From positions 5,642,001 to 5,706,000 of the forward strand of contig NZ_CP114413.1 of the NCBI RefSeq assembly GCF_027270315.1: 64,000 bases of DNA, given 5' to 3'. Every line of letters begins with the position of its first letter. The stretch's first letter is position 1. The notes beneath the pieces were generated by a model. That model was given only the letters and a program-made list of their open reading frames with translations. It had not been told where the DNA came from and did no database searches. This DNA is from Streptomyces cinnabarinus. GTDB taxonomy: Bacteria > Actinomycetota > Actinomycetes > Streptomycetales > Streptomycetaceae. This document shows positions 1 through 7,470 of the stretch, in pieces. A program made the position numbers and the translations under genes.

Positions 1-269
1 CCAAGCAGATGAAGGCGTTCGGCGGCATGGTCTCCTTCCAGGTGGCGGGCGGCGAGGAGGCGGCCGTCGAGGTCTGCAACCGCGCCAAGGTGTTCACGCT
101 CGGCGAGTCCCTCGGTGGTGTCGAGTCGCTGATCGAGCACCCGGGCCGGATGACGCACGCCTCGGCCGCCGGTTCGGCCCTTGAGGTGCCGGCCGATCTC
201 GTCCGCCTCTCCGTGGGCATCGAGAACGTGGAGGACCTGCTGGAGGACCTTCAGCAGGCGCTCGGCTGA
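1..269 (+). CDS. metB: cystathionine gamma-synthase, C-terminal part (partial)
   Basis: Only the last 88 residues are present; the reading frame enters at the left edge and stops with TGA at 267-269. The tail carries the signature of the PLP-dependent Cys/Met metabolism family: a block FGGMVSF, then SLGGVESLIEHP followed by MTHAS, and near the end the substrate-carboxylate arginine in LVRLSVGIENVEDLL. Family knowledge says these enzymes join O-acyl-homoserine and cysteine in the trans-sulfuration route to methionine. Cystathionine gamma-synthase and gamma-lyase are hard to separate from the tail alone, so the exact reaction is inferred. The gene ends 15 bases before a convergent minus-strand gene. 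Confidence 0.85.
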   Translation, partial: KQMKAFGGMVSFQVAGGEEAAVEVCNRAKVFTLGESLGGVESLIEHPGRMTHASAAGSALEVPADLVRLSVGIENVEDLLEDLQQALG

Positions 270-284
270 TCCCTTTGCGAGGGT

Positions 285-533
285 TCACCAGCCGGTGAGC
301 GGTGGAGTCACCTCCGACGGTGGCTCCACCCACGGGCGCGCCATCAGCGCCCACACCACGAACGCCACCGTCGCGGCGAACATCAGCAGCCACATCAGCC
401 GCAGCGCGGCCCTGCGGCGGCGCAGCATCCGGCCGCCGCGCCGGACGGCGTTCGAGCACAGGTCGGGCGGTACGGCAGGTGCCGTGCGCTCCATGATCCG
501 CCGTGCGGCGGCCTCGCGTTCGGACCGGTTCAT
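285..533 (-). CDS. small basic single-pass membrane protein coupled to sigma-like factor
   Basis: This is an 82-residue protein starting MNRSEREAAARRIMERTAP. The N-terminal half is strongly basic (an RRGGRMLRRRRAALR stretch around residues 31-45), followed by one hydrophobic segment at about residues 46-64 and a short proline-rich tail of about 18 residues. The ATG overlaps the TGA of the upstream sigma-like gene (ATGA), so translation is probably coupled. Gene pairs of a sigma factor with a coupled membrane protein often encode an anti-sigma factor, but no zinc-binding HxxxCxxC motif is visible here, so that role is only a guess. I do not recognise the family. Confidence 0.75.
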   Translation of the reverse strand: MNRSEREAAARRIMERTAPAVPPDLCSNAVRRGGRMLRRRRAALRLMWLLMFAATVAFVVWALMARPWVEPPSEVTPPLTGW

Positions 534-1033
534 GGCGTCGCCGCCCTCGCGCGGACGACCGCCGGTGCGGGGCCGCGCGGTGGGTGCAGCAGGGTCGCGG
601 TGGCCCGGTCGCAGATCGTGCGCACCCGTTCGACGGGCAGTCCGAGCAGGGCCGCCGTCTGCTGCTCGGCCACCCCTTCGTACAGCATGAGCACGAGGAT
701 CAGGCGTTCCTGGGGACCGAGCACGGCCAGCGGGCTGTCGGGGTGCGGGCGGGCCCGGCCGAGTCCGCCGTACTGGTGCCACGCTCCCCGCGCGTAGCGT
801 CCGGCCAGATGCTGACGGGCGTGGTCATAGGGGTCCTCGCCGCGCAGCCGGTCCCAGCCCGCGTACGTATGGGCGAGGGCGAGCGTCAGCAGGCGCCGTG
901 CGCGGGGGTTGTCGGCCGGTGCCTCCGCCGTGAGCAGGGTGGCGGTGTGCAGCAGCCGGCCCGCGGCGCCCGCGACGAACGCCTCGAACTCCCGGGTCCG
1001 GCGTGCGTTTTGGGACACAAGCCGTTCTCGCAC
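530..1033 (-). CDS. sigma-70-like / SigE-type regulatory protein
   Basis: The 167-residue product resembles a small extracytoplasmic-type sigma factor. The C-terminal third reads LGPQERLILVLMLYEGVAEQ followed by TAALLGLPVERV, the pattern of a region 4 helix-turn-helix, while the N-terminal part (REFEAFVAGAAGRLLHTATLL) resembles region 2, although the aromatic core motif is weak. The GTG at 1033 is preferred because GGGAGG lies about 5 bases upstream; an open frame continues to 1141 but without a better ribosome-binding site. It overlaps the downstream small membrane protein gene by four bases. A sigma-like activator or a degenerate, non-canonical family member are both possible. Confidence 0.7.
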   Translation of the reverse strand: MRERLVSQNARRTREFEAFVAGAAGRLLHTATLLTAEAPADNPRARRLLTLALAHTYAGWDRLRGEDPYDHARQHLAGRYARGAWHQYGGLGRARPHPDSPLAVLGPQERLILVLMLYEGVAEQQTAALLGLPVERVRTICDRATATLLHPPRGPAPAVVRARAATP

Positions 1034-1161
1034 CGCGCCTCCCGCCTGAGGGCGACCGCCTGAGTGGTCGGATCCCGGCCACGTACGGGCGTACGAAGGG
1101 GACCCGGTCTCATATGAGGCCCGTGAGTGGCCCAGGGTCAAGAGCCGGGCGGCACGCGCGT

Positions 1162-1180
1162 GCGGAGCCGTGGGCTCCGC
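1162..1180 (-). terminator. hairpin terminator behind the MarR gene
   Basis: GCGGAGCC and GGCTCCGC form a perfect 8-bp stem with a 3-base loop, beginning five bases beyond the stop of the minus-strand MarR gene. There is no T-run, as is usual for GC-rich actinomycete terminators. A self-complementary 12-mer, GCACGCGCGTGC (1152-1163), abuts it and could extend the structure. Confidence 0.55.
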
Positions 1181-1184
1181 GGGT

Positions 1185-1709
1185 TCAGGAGGCCGGGGTC
1201 GGCTCGGCTCCGGGCATGCCGTGGGCGGCCATGCGGGTGGACAGCGCGGTGTTGAAGCGCGTGAGGAGCGTGCAGAACGCCTCGCGCTCCCCCGGTGCCC
1301 AGTCGTGTGTCAGCTCGGCCATCAACTGACGCCTGGAGGACCGCACTTCCTCCAGCCGGGACGCCCCGCGCGGGGAGAGCTGAAGCACCACGGCCCGGCC
1401 GTCCTCGGGGTGCGAGGTGCGCTTGACGAGCCCGGTGTCGACGAGCGGAGCCACCTGCCGGGTGACCGTCGAGGAGTCGATGCCCATGCTCGCGGCGAGC
1501 GCCTTGACCCCCATGGGGCCTTCCTTGTCGAGGCGGTTGAGCAGCAGGTAGGCGGCGCGGTCCATGGAGTTGCGCACCTGCCCCACCCCGCCGAGCCGGG
1601 TCTGTTCGGCACGGCGGGCGAACACCGCCACCTCGTGCTGGAGGGTGTCGAGGAGACCGGTGTCACCGACGGTCGACATGTCCATCGACATTTCAGGTGT
1701 TGTGGGCAT
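1185..1709 (-). CDS. MarR-family transcriptional regulator
   Basis: This 174-residue protein has the MarR winged-helix layout: a helical dimerisation start (LLDTLQHEVAVFARRAEQTR), the recognition region at about residues 60-95 (LAASMGIDSSTVTRQVAPLV), and the wing with the family hallmark HPEDGRAVVLQLSPRG at about residues 100-116. MarR proteins usually repress their own or a divergent gene in response to small phenolic or oxidising ligands. The divergent neighbour, 143 bases away, is threonine dehydratase, but no convincing palindrome was seen between them, so the target is unknown. Several in-frame ATG codons near the N-terminus make the exact start uncertain within about 10 residues. Confidence 0.9.
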   Translation of the reverse strand: MPTTPEMSMDMSTVGDTGLLDTLQHEVAVFARRAEQTRLGGVGQVRNSMDRAAYLLLNRLDKEGPMGVKALAASMGIDSSTVTRQVAPLVDTGLVKRTSHPEDGRAVVLQLSPRGASRLEEVRSSRRQLMAELTHDWAPGEREAFCTLLTRFNTALSTRMAAHGMPGAEPTPAS

Positions 1710-1852
1710 GGCCGGAGGCTCACTTCATGAGGGCTGCTGGGTTGGGGGACAGGGTACGCGGCCGGAAGGCGGGCCGTACCTGCGCTGCGAAAACCCGTCT
1801 CGGTGGTTGGTCACGGCGGCAGTGGGCGCGTGTGAACTGCGAGACTTGAGTC

Positions 1853-3082
1853 ATGAGCTACCGCAAGGCCGACCTGTTGCCGCCGGTCACGCTCGACGAC
1901 GTGCGCGGCGCCCAGAAGATGCTCACAGGCGTGGCCCGGATGACCGCGATGGAGGGCAGCAGGCACCTGTCCCAGCTGGTGGGCGCCCCGGTGCACTTCA
2001 AGTGCGAGAACCTCCAGCGGACCGGTTCGTTCAAGCTGCGCGGTGCCTATGTCCGGATCGCCGGGCTGCTGCCGGAGGAGCGGGCCGCCGGCGTCGTGGC
2101 GGCCAGCGCCGGCAACCACGCGCAGGGGGTCGCGCTCGCTTCAGCGCTGCTCGGGGTCCGCTCGACCGTGTTCATGCCGAAGGGCGCCCCGCTGCCGAAG
2201 ATCAGTGCGACCCGGGAGTACGGCGCCGAGGTGCGCCTGCACGGCCAGGTGGTCGACGAGACGCTGGCCGCCGCCGAGGAGTACGCGGCCGCGACCGGCG
2301 CGGTGTTCATCCACCCCTTCGACCACGCCGACGTCATCGCGGGTCAGGGCACGGTCGGCCTGGAGATCCTGGAGCAGTGCCCGGAGGTGCGCACGATCGT
2401 CGTCGGGATCGGCGGCGGCGGTCTCGCCGCCGGTATCGCGGTCGCGGTGAAGGCGCTGCGGCCCGATGTGCGGATCGTGGGCGTGCAGGCGGCGGGCGCC
2501 GCGGCGTATCCGCCCTCGCTGGCGGCCGGGCATCCGGTGTCGGTGCGGAACCCGGCGACGATGGCGGACGGGATCAAGGTCGGACGGCCCGGCGAGGTGC
2601 CGTTCCGGATCATCGGCGAACTGGTGGACAAGGTCCGCACGGTCACCGAGGACGAGCTGTCCACGGCGTTGCTGCTCTGTCTGGAACGGGCCAAGCTGGT
2701 CGTGGAGCCGGCCGGGGCGAGCCCGGTCGCGGCGCTGCTGAGCGAGCCCGGCGCCTTCGAGGGCCCGGTGGTCGCGGTGCTCTCCGGCGGCAATGTGGAC
2801 CCGGTCCTGATGGAGCGGGTGCTGCGGCACGGCATGGCGGCGCAGGGCCGCTACCTGGCCGTACGGCTGCGGCTGACGGACCGGCCGGGCGCCCTCGCCA
2901 CGCTTCTCGGGGTGTTGTCAGGGGTCGACGCCAATGTCCTCGACGTGAGCCACGTACGGACCGATCCCCGGCTCGGGCTCACCGAGGCGGAGGTCGAGCT
3001 GCACCTGGAGACGAAGGGTCCGGCGCACTGCGCCGAGGTCGGGCAGGCCCTGCGCGAGGCCGGTTACACGGTCATCGACTGA
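1853..3082 (+). CDS. ilvA: threonine ammonia-lyase (threonine dehydratase) with ACT domain
   Basis: The 409-residue enzyme converts L-threonine to 2-oxobutanoate and ammonia, the entry step to isoleucine. The PLP lysine lies in the SFKLRGAY motif (Lys61), the phosphate-binding glycine loop is IGGGGLAAGIA at about residue 182, and ASAGNHAQGVA is the substrate loop near residue 83. A C-terminal ACT-type domain (about residues 330-409, beginning YLAVRLRLTDRPGALATLL) is expected to bind an effector. The single ACT domain and about 400-residue length match the shorter dehydratase type common in actinomycetes, not the 500-residue IlvA with twin regulatory domains. It is divergent from the MarR gene and has no clear ribosome-binding site, only a weak TTGAG close to the ATG. 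Confidence 0.93.
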   Translation: MSYRKADLLPPVTLDDVRGAQKMLTGVARMTAMEGSRHLSQLVGAPVHFKCENLQRTGSFKLRGAYVRIAGLLPEERAAGVVAASAGNHAQGVALASALLGVRSTVFMPKGAPLPKISATREYGAEVRLHGQVVDETLAAAEEYAAATGAVFIHPFDHADVIAGQGTVGLEILEQCPEVRTIVVGIGGGGLAAGIAVAVKALRPDVRIVGVQAAGAAAYPPSLAAGHPVSVRNPATMADGIKVGRPGEVPFRIIGELVDKVRTVTEDELSTALLLCLERAKLVVEPAGASPVAALLSEPGAFEGPVVAVLSGGNVDPVLMERVLRHGMAAQGRYLAVRLRLTDRPGALATLLGVLSGVDANVLDVSHVRTDPRLGLTEAEVELHLETKGPAHCAEVGQALREAGYTVID

Positions 3083-3132
3083 GGTCATCGACCGAGGTCA
3101 GCGGCTTCCGTTCACTCGTTCGAGAAATTGCA

Positions 3133-3161
3133 TTGTGAGACGCGATACATCGCGTTATGGT
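3133..3161 (+). promoter_or_regulatory. promoter of the ABC exporter with palindrome filling the spacer
   Basis: TTGTGA (3133-3138) and TATGGT (3156-3161) are separated by exactly 17 bases. The spacer is occupied by ACGCGAT-AC-ATCGCGT (3140-3155), a palindrome with 7-bp arms. A protein bound there would block RNA polymerase directly, so this is read as the operator of a repressor of the downstream drrAB-like genes. No TetR or PadR gene is adjacent, so the repressor must be encoded elsewhere. Confidence 0.65.
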
Positions 3162-3211
3162 GTGGGCGAATCCAGGCTTCCCGAAGAATCCCCGACGACG
3201 TGGAGACTCAT

Positions 3212-4189
3212 ATGCCAGGCGCCATCCATGCCGAAGGTCTGGTGAAGACCTTCGGCGACGTAAGGGCACTGGACGGTGTCGACCTCGATGTGCCCGAGGG
3301 CACCGTCCTGGGCCTGCTCGGGCCGAACGGCGCGGGCAAGACCACCACCGTCCGCTGTCTGACGACCCTGCTGCGCCCCGACAGCGGCAAGGCCGTCGTC
3401 GCCGGGGTCGACGTGCTCAAGCACCCCGACACCGTGCGCCGTTCCATCGGTCTTTCCGGCCAGTTCGCGGCGGTCGACGAGTACCTCACCGGCCGCGAGA
3501 ACCTCCAGATGGTCGGCCAGCTCTACCAGATGAGAGCGAAGGCCGCGAAGTTCCGCGCGCAGGAGCTGCTGGAGCAGTTCGACCTCGCCGACGCCGCCGA
3601 CCGCCCGGCCAAGACCTACTCCGGCGGAATGCGCCGCCGCCTCGACCTCGCCGCGGCCCTGGTGGTCTCGCCGCCCGTGATGTTCATGGACGAGCCGACG
3701 ACCGGCCTCGACCCGCGCAACCGGCAGCTGCTGTGGGAGGTCATCAAGAAGCTCGTCTCCGGCGGGACGACGCTGCTGCTGACCACGCAGTATCTGGAGG
3801 AGGCCGATCACCTCGCCCATGACATCGCGGTGGTGGACCACGGCCGTGTCATCGCCCAGGGCACCTCCGACCAGCTCAAGGCCCGCACCGGCGGCGAGCG
3901 CGTGGAGGTCGTGGTGCACGAGCGCGAGCACATGGGGACGGCCGCGGAGGTGCTCAGCGGCTTCGGCAAGGGCGAGACCACCGTCGAGGAGCACATGCGC
4001 ATGCTCACCGTCCCGGTGAGCGGCGGCGCCAAGCTGCTCGCCGAGGTCATCCGTGAGCTGGACACCCGCGGTATCGAGATCGACGACATCGGCCTGCGCC
4101 GCCCCACCCTCGACGACGTCTTCCTCTCCCTGACGGGACACATGGCCGAGGAGAAGGACGCCGAGACCGACAAGGAGACAGTCAAGTGA
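3212..4189 (+). CDS. DrrA-type ABC exporter ATP-binding protein
   Basis: The 325-residue ATPase contains Walker A GPNGAGKTTT, signature YSGGMRRRLDLA, Walker B MFMDEPTTGLDP and a switch-region TTQYLEEADHL, in the order and spacing of the daunorubicin-resistance (DrrA) subfamily. The C-terminal about 80 residues, ending TLDDVFLSLTGH, are the typical DrrA extension that supports permease assembly. It should energise export of a hydrophobic compound by the permease encoded next, with which it shares a GTGA overlap. The ATG at 3212 follows GTGGAG by 6 bases; an open frame upstream to 3128 lies inside the promoter and is discarded. The substrate is unknown, and no antibiotic gene cluster surrounds it. 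Confidence 0.92.
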   Translation: MPGAIHAEGLVKTFGDVRALDGVDLDVPEGTVLGLLGPNGAGKTTTVRCLTTLLRPDSGKAVVAGVDVLKHPDTVRRSIGLSGQFAAVDEYLTGRENLQMVGQLYQMRAKAAKFRAQELLEQFDLADAADRPAKTYSGGMRRRLDLAAALVVSPPVMFMDEPTTGLDPRNRQLLWEVIKKLVSGGTTLLLTTQYLEEADHLAHDIAVVDHGRVIAQGTSDQLKARTGGERVEVVVHEREHMGTAAEVLSGFGKGETTVEEHMRMLTVPVSGGAKLLAEVIRELDTRGIEIDDIGLRRPTLDDVFLSLTGHMAEEKDAETDKETVK

Positions 4190-5031
4190 GCGCCGTCACC
4201 GACGCCGTGCCGGTCATGGCCCCGGCCCATCCGCTGGTCCAGTCCGTGCGGGACTCCCTGGTCGTGGCCAAGCGGAATCTGATCCGTATGTCCAGGATCC
4301 CCGAGATGATCATCTTCGGGCTGATCCAGCCGATCATGTTCGTGGTGCTGTTCAGCTATGTCTTCGGCGGCTCCATGAACATCGGCGGCACCACCGACCC
4401 CCAGGTCTACCGCGAGTTCCTGATGGCCGGCATCTTCGCGCAGACCGTCACCTTCGCCACCGCGGGCGCCGGAGCGGGCATCGCCGACGACATGCACAAG
4501 GGGCTCATCGACCGCTTCCGCTCCCTGCCCATGGCCCGCGGCGCGGTACTCACCGGGCGGACCCTGGCCGATCTGGTGCAGACCGCGCTGACCCTGTTCG
4601 TGCTGGCGATAGTCGCCCTGCTGGTCGGCTGGCGCACCCACACCAGCTTCGGCGAGGTGCTCGGCGCCTTCGGCCTGCTGCTTCTGCTCGGCTACGCCTT
4701 CACCTGGGTCGGCGCGCTGATCGGCCTGTCCGTGCGGACCCCCGAGGCGGCCACCTCGGGCGGACTGATCTGGCTGTTCCCGGTCACGTTCATCTCCAAC
4801 GCGTTCGTGGACTCCAGCCGGATGACCCCCTGGCTCCAGCACGTCGCCGACTGGAACCCCTTCAGCGCCACGGTCCAGGCCTGCCGGGAGCTCTTCGGCA
4901 ACCCCGGGGTCTCCACCTCCGACGCCTGGCCCATGCAGCACCCGGTGTGGGCGTCGCTGATCTACTCGGTCGTGATCGTCGTGGTGTTCCGCACCCTGGC
5001 GGTCCGCAAGTACCGCTCGGCCTCGGCGTGA
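4186..5031 (+). CDS. DrrB-type ABC exporter permease
   Basis: The 281-residue integral membrane protein has about six hydrophobic segments and an amphipathic N-terminal helix, as in ABC-2 type permeases of the DrrB group. The region KGLIDRFRSLPMARGAVL is the conserved cytoplasmic segment that contacts the ATPase, and MTPWLQHVADWNPFS near residue 210 is the usual family motif before the last helices. It starts with GTG inside the stop codon of the ATPase gene, so the two subunits are translationally coupled. A strong bidirectional hairpin ends the operon. Half-transporters of this size work as homodimers with two ATPase subunits. Confidence 0.92.
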   Translation: MSAVTDAVPVMAPAHPLVQSVRDSLVVAKRNLIRMSRIPEMIIFGLIQPIMFVVLFSYVFGGSMNIGGTTDPQVYREFLMAGIFAQTVTFATAGAGAGIADDMHKGLIDRFRSLPMARGAVLTGRTLADLVQTALTLFVLAIVALLVGWRTHTSFGEVLGAFGLLLLLGYAFTWVGALIGLSVRTPEAATSGGLIWLFPVTFISNAFVDSSRMTPWLQHVADWNPFSATVQACRELFGNPGVSTSDAWPMQHPVWASLIYSVVIVVVFRTLAVRKYRSASA

Positions 5032-5052
5032 CGCGGCGCCCGTCGGCATGAC

Positions 5053-5096
5053 GAAGCCCCCGGTGCCACGCGGACCGCGCGGACGCCGGGGGCTTC
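5053..5096. terminator. bidirectional terminator between exporter operon and greA
   Basis: GAAGCCCCCGG and CCGGGGGCTTC pair perfectly over 11 bp with a 22-base loop that itself can fold. It lies between two convergent genes, 22 bases beyond each stop, and so probably terminates both transcripts. Confidence 0.8.
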
Positions 5097-5118
5097 GGCA
5101 AGGGCGTACTGGGCTGCG

Positions 5119-5619
5119 TCAGCCGCTGTACGGCTCGGCCTTCAGGATCCGCACCGAGGCCGTCTTGCCGTTCGGCAGCTCGTACTCCGCGTCCTCGCCG
5201 ACCTTGTGGCCGATCACGCCGGCGCCCAGCGGGGACTGCGGGGAGTAGGTCTCGATGTCGGCGCTGGCGTACTCACGCGAGGCGAGCAGGAAGGACAGGG
5301 TGTCGTCCTCGTCGCCGTCGAAGGCGATCGTCACCACCATGCCGGGTGCGACCTCGCCCTCCGCGGACGTCGGCGCCTCGCCGACCTGCGCGTTCTCGAG
5401 AAGCTGGGTCAGCTGGCGCACGCGGAGCTCCTGCTTGCCCTGCTCCTCCTTGGCCGCGTGGTACCCGCCGTTCTCGCGCAGGTCCCCCTCCTCGCGCGCG
5501 GCCGCGATCTTGGCGGCGATCTCCGTGCGCGCAGGACCAGTAAGGTGCGCAAGCTCGTCCTTGAGCTTGTTGTACGCCTCCTGGGTCAGCCAGGTGACGG
5601 ACTCGCTGGTCTGGGTCAC
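5119..5619 (-). CDS. greA: transcription elongation factor GreA
   Basis: The 166-residue protein reactivates backtracked RNA polymerase by stimulating transcript cleavage. The N-terminal coiled coil (about residues 10-80) holds the family motif ARTEIAAKIAAAREEGDLREN, including the acidic tip residues that reach the polymerase active site, and the C-terminal FKBP-like domain ends with SPLGAGVIGHKVGEDAEY. The GTG start at 5619 follows GAGGAGC by 5 bases; the longer frame beginning 30 bases upstream is not supported. It stands alone, with convergent exporter genes on one side and a terminator of the DUF4307 gene on the other. Confidence 0.95.
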   Translation of the reverse strand: MTQTSESVTWLTQEAYNKLKDELAHLTGPARTEIAAKIAAAREEGDLRENGGYHAAKEEQGKQELRVRQLTQLLENAQVGEAPTSAEGEVAPGMVVTIAFDGDEDDTLSFLLASREYASADIETYSPQSPLGAGVIGHKVGEDAEYELPNGKTASVRILKAEPYSG

Positions 5620-5699
5620 AGGTGCTCCTCGTCGGTACTGGGAATACAAAGCATCGCCCTACCCAGAAGAATGTTCCCTCTCGGATGGGCGAAACCACG

Positions 5700-5705
5700 A
5701 GCCTA
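5700..5705 (-). promoter_or_regulatory. possible -10 element of greA
   Basis: Read on the minus strand, TGTTAGGCT contains a TAGGCT hexamer about 80 bases before the greA start. It matches the streptomycete -10 pattern (TAGxxT) with an extended TG, but no good -35 was found 17-18 bases further up, so this is a weak call. Confidence 0.3.
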
Positions 5706-5794
5706 ACAATTCAATGGCGCCAGGGGGAGGACATAAGCCACCAGAATTACGTCAACGCAGGTCAGCACCTACGTATTGCGAGCGAACCCGCCGC

Positions 5795-5813
5795 GGCCGG
5801 TCGGCGACCGGCC
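5795..5813 (-). terminator. hairpin terminator of the DUF4307 gene
   Basis: GGCCGGTC and GACCGGCC pair over 8 bp around a GGC loop, starting 5 bases past the TGA of the minus-strand DUF4307 gene. No T-run follows. Confidence 0.55.
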
Positions 5814-5818
5814 CGAGC

Positions 5819-6217
5819 TCAGTCCGCCTGGCAGCCGAGCAGCTCGGCCGTGGTGCCCTCGGCCCTGGTACGGAGGGTGACGACCTTGTCGATCCGGGTG
5901 GCGTCCCCGTCGAAGCGGAAGTCCCCCCGGCCCACCTCGGAGCCGTCCTGGGACTGGGACCGGATCGTGCAGTAGCCGGAGGCGCCGGAGTCCTTGCGGA
6001 CCTCCAGATGCACCTGGACCGCCTTCTCCGAGAAGTCGTACTCGATGATCTCGGCGCTGATCCTGTTCTGGCCGACGTAGTGATAGCCGAAGTAGCCCAC
6101 CACCGCCACGAGCAGCGTGCCGAGGACGACGGCGGCGAGCTTGAGCCGACGGTCGGCACGCTCGTCCGAGGGGCGCCCGTAACGGCCCTCGGGCAGTCCT
6201 GTGCTCGCCGTGGTCAT
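5819..6217 (-). CDS. DUF4307 single-pass membrane protein
   Basis: The 132-residue protein has a charged cytoplasmic N-terminus (PEGRYGRPSDERADRRLK), one membrane segment at about residues 27-46 (AAVVLGTLLVAVVGYFGYHY) and an extracytoplasmic beta-rich domain with two cysteines (Cys103 in GYCTIRSQS, Cys129 in LLGCQAD in approximate numbering) that could form a disulfide. This is the architecture of the actinobacterial DUF4307 family, which sits beside mca in many genomes; its function is unknown. GAGAGGAC lies 5 bases before the ATG. It is transcribed away from mca, and the 115-base gap presumably contains both promoters. Confidence 0.85.
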   Translation of the reverse strand: MTTASTGLPEGRYGRPSDERADRRLKLAAVVLGTLLVAVVGYFGYHYVGQNRISAEIIEYDFSEKAVQVHLEVRKDSGASGYCTIRSQSQDGSEVGRGDFRFDGDATRIDKVVTLRTRAEGTTAELLGCQAD

Positions 6218-6245
6218 GATCGTCCTCTCGGCGGGGCCGGGCCCC

Positions 6246-6271
6246 GGAATTATTCGGCCCCCGATTCGGTC
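6246..6271 (+). promoter_or_regulatory. candidate sigma-R-type promoter of mca
   Basis: GGAAT (6246-6250), then exactly 18 bases, then GTC (6269-6271), fits the sigma-R (thiol-oxidative stress) pattern GGAAT-N18-GTT with one mismatch. Mca is a known member of the disulfide-stress response in Streptomyces, which makes the match meaningful. The transcript would start near 6278, leaving a leader of about 55 bases. Confidence 0.5.
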
Positions 6272-6332
6272 ACTATAGAAGCCGCCTTTTGCGCCCGTTC
6301 ACACGGGGGCGCCGACCGACGAGGATTGAGTC

Positions 6333-7214
6333 TTGACTGACCAGCTGCGACTGATGGCCGTGCACGCCCACCCCGACGACGAGTCGAGCAAGGGCGCGGC
6401 CACCATGGCGAAGTACGTGTCCGAGGGGGTGGACGTGCTGGTCGTGACCTGCACGGGCGGGGAGCGCGGCTCCATCCTCAACCCCAAGCTTCAGCACGAC
6501 AAGTACATCGAGGAGCACATCCACGAGGTACGCAAGAAGGAGATGGACGAGGCCCGCGAGATCCTCGGCGTCAAGCAGGAGTGGCTCGGCTTCATCGACT
6601 CCGGTCTGCCCGAGGGCGACCCGCTGCCCCCGCTCCCCGAGGGCTGTTTCGCCCTGGAGGACGTCGACAAGGCGGCCGGTGAGCTGGTGCGGAAGATCCG
6701 CGCCTTCCGTCCCCAGGTGATCACCACCTACGACGAGAACGGCGGCTACCCGCACCCCGACCACATCATGACCCACCAGATCTCGATGGTGGCCTTCGAG
6801 GGCGCGGCGGACACCGAGAAGTACCCGGAGGGCGAGTTCGGCCCCGCGTACCAGCCGCGGAAGCTCTACTACAACCAGGGCTTCAACCGCCCCCGCACCG
6901 AGGCGCTGCACCAGGCGATGCTCGACCGCGGCCTGGAGTCGCCGTACGGGGAGTGGCTCAAGCGCTGGGACGAGTTCGAGCGCACCGAGCGCACGCTGAC
7001 CACGCACGTCCCGTGCGCCGAGTTCTTCGAGATCCGCGACAAGGCGCTGATCGCGCACGCCACGCAGATCGACCCCGACGGCGGCTGGTTCCGGGTGCCG
7101 ATGGAGCTCCAGAAGGACGTCTGGCCGACGGAGGAGTACGAGCTGGCGAAGTCCCTCGTCGATACCTCCCTCCCCGAGGACGACCTCTTCGCGGGCGTCC
7201 GCGACAATGCCTGA
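6333..7214 (+). CDS. mca: mycothiol S-conjugate amidase
   Basis: Mca cleaves mycothiol adducts of electrophiles and drugs into a mercapturic acid and GlcN-Ins, a detoxification step. The 293-residue protein begins with the metal-binding HAHPDDESSKG motif (His13, Asp16) and later carries the second zinc-ligand block GGYPHPDHIMTHQIS; TCTGGERG near residue 48 is typical of the LmbE-like deacetylase fold. The start is a TTG at 6333, chosen because GACGAGG precedes it and the zinc motif must lie close to the N-terminus. MshB, the related biosynthetic deacetylase, is the alternative, but the length and C-terminal extension fit Mca better. It overlaps the next small gene by 8 bases. Confidence 0.92.
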   Translation: MTDQLRLMAVHAHPDDESSKGAATMAKYVSEGVDVLVVTCTGGERGSILNPKLQHDKYIEEHIHEVRKKEMDEAREILGVKQEWLGFIDSGLPEGDPLPPLPEGCFALEDVDKAAGELVRKIRAFRPQVITTYDENGGYPHPDHIMTHQISMVAFEGAADTEKYPEGEFGPAYQPRKLYYNQGFNRPRTEALHQAMLDRGLESPYGEWLKRWDEFERTERTLTTHVPCAEFFEIRDKALIAHATQIDPDGGWFRVPMELQKDVWPTEEYELAKSLVDTSLPEDDLFAGVRDNA

Positions 7215-7455
7215 CATGAGCGCAAGCGCAAGCCTGGCAATGACGCACCTGGCCACCCTCGCCAAGGAGGTCGACGAGGACAAGGTCACCCCCGGTGTCC
7301 TCGGCTTCATCGTCTTCGCGGTGATGGCCCTGGCCGTGTGGGGCCTGATGAAGTCGATGAACAAGCACATGGGCAAGGTCGCCTTCACGGAGGCCCCGGA
7401 CCCCGAGGCGGCCGAGTCCCCGGCGGACGCCCCACGGGACTCCGCGAAGGGCTGA
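7207..7455 (+). CDS. small single-pass membrane protein downstream of mca
   Basis: This 82-residue protein has one hydrophobic helix at about residues 31-48 (LGFIVFAVMALAVWGLMKS) flanked by an acidic segment (KEVDEDK) and a polar tail rich in Ala, Pro and Glu. It starts with ATG inside the last codons of mca, so it is co-translated with it. Similar small proteins follow mca in other streptomycetes; no function is known. A second ATG four codons in is equally possible. Confidence 0.75.
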   Translation: MPDMSASASLAMTHLATLAKEVDEDKVTPGVLGFIVFAVMALAVWGLMKSMNKHMGKVAFTEAPDPEAAESPADAPRDSAKG

Positions 7456-7470
7456 CCCCACCGGTCGGCG

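Noticed and set aside
1564..3138. 524-residue plus-strand frame overlapping threonine dehydratase
   Set aside because: It is an Arg/Gly/Ala-rich frame-shifted shadow of ilvA with no motifs.
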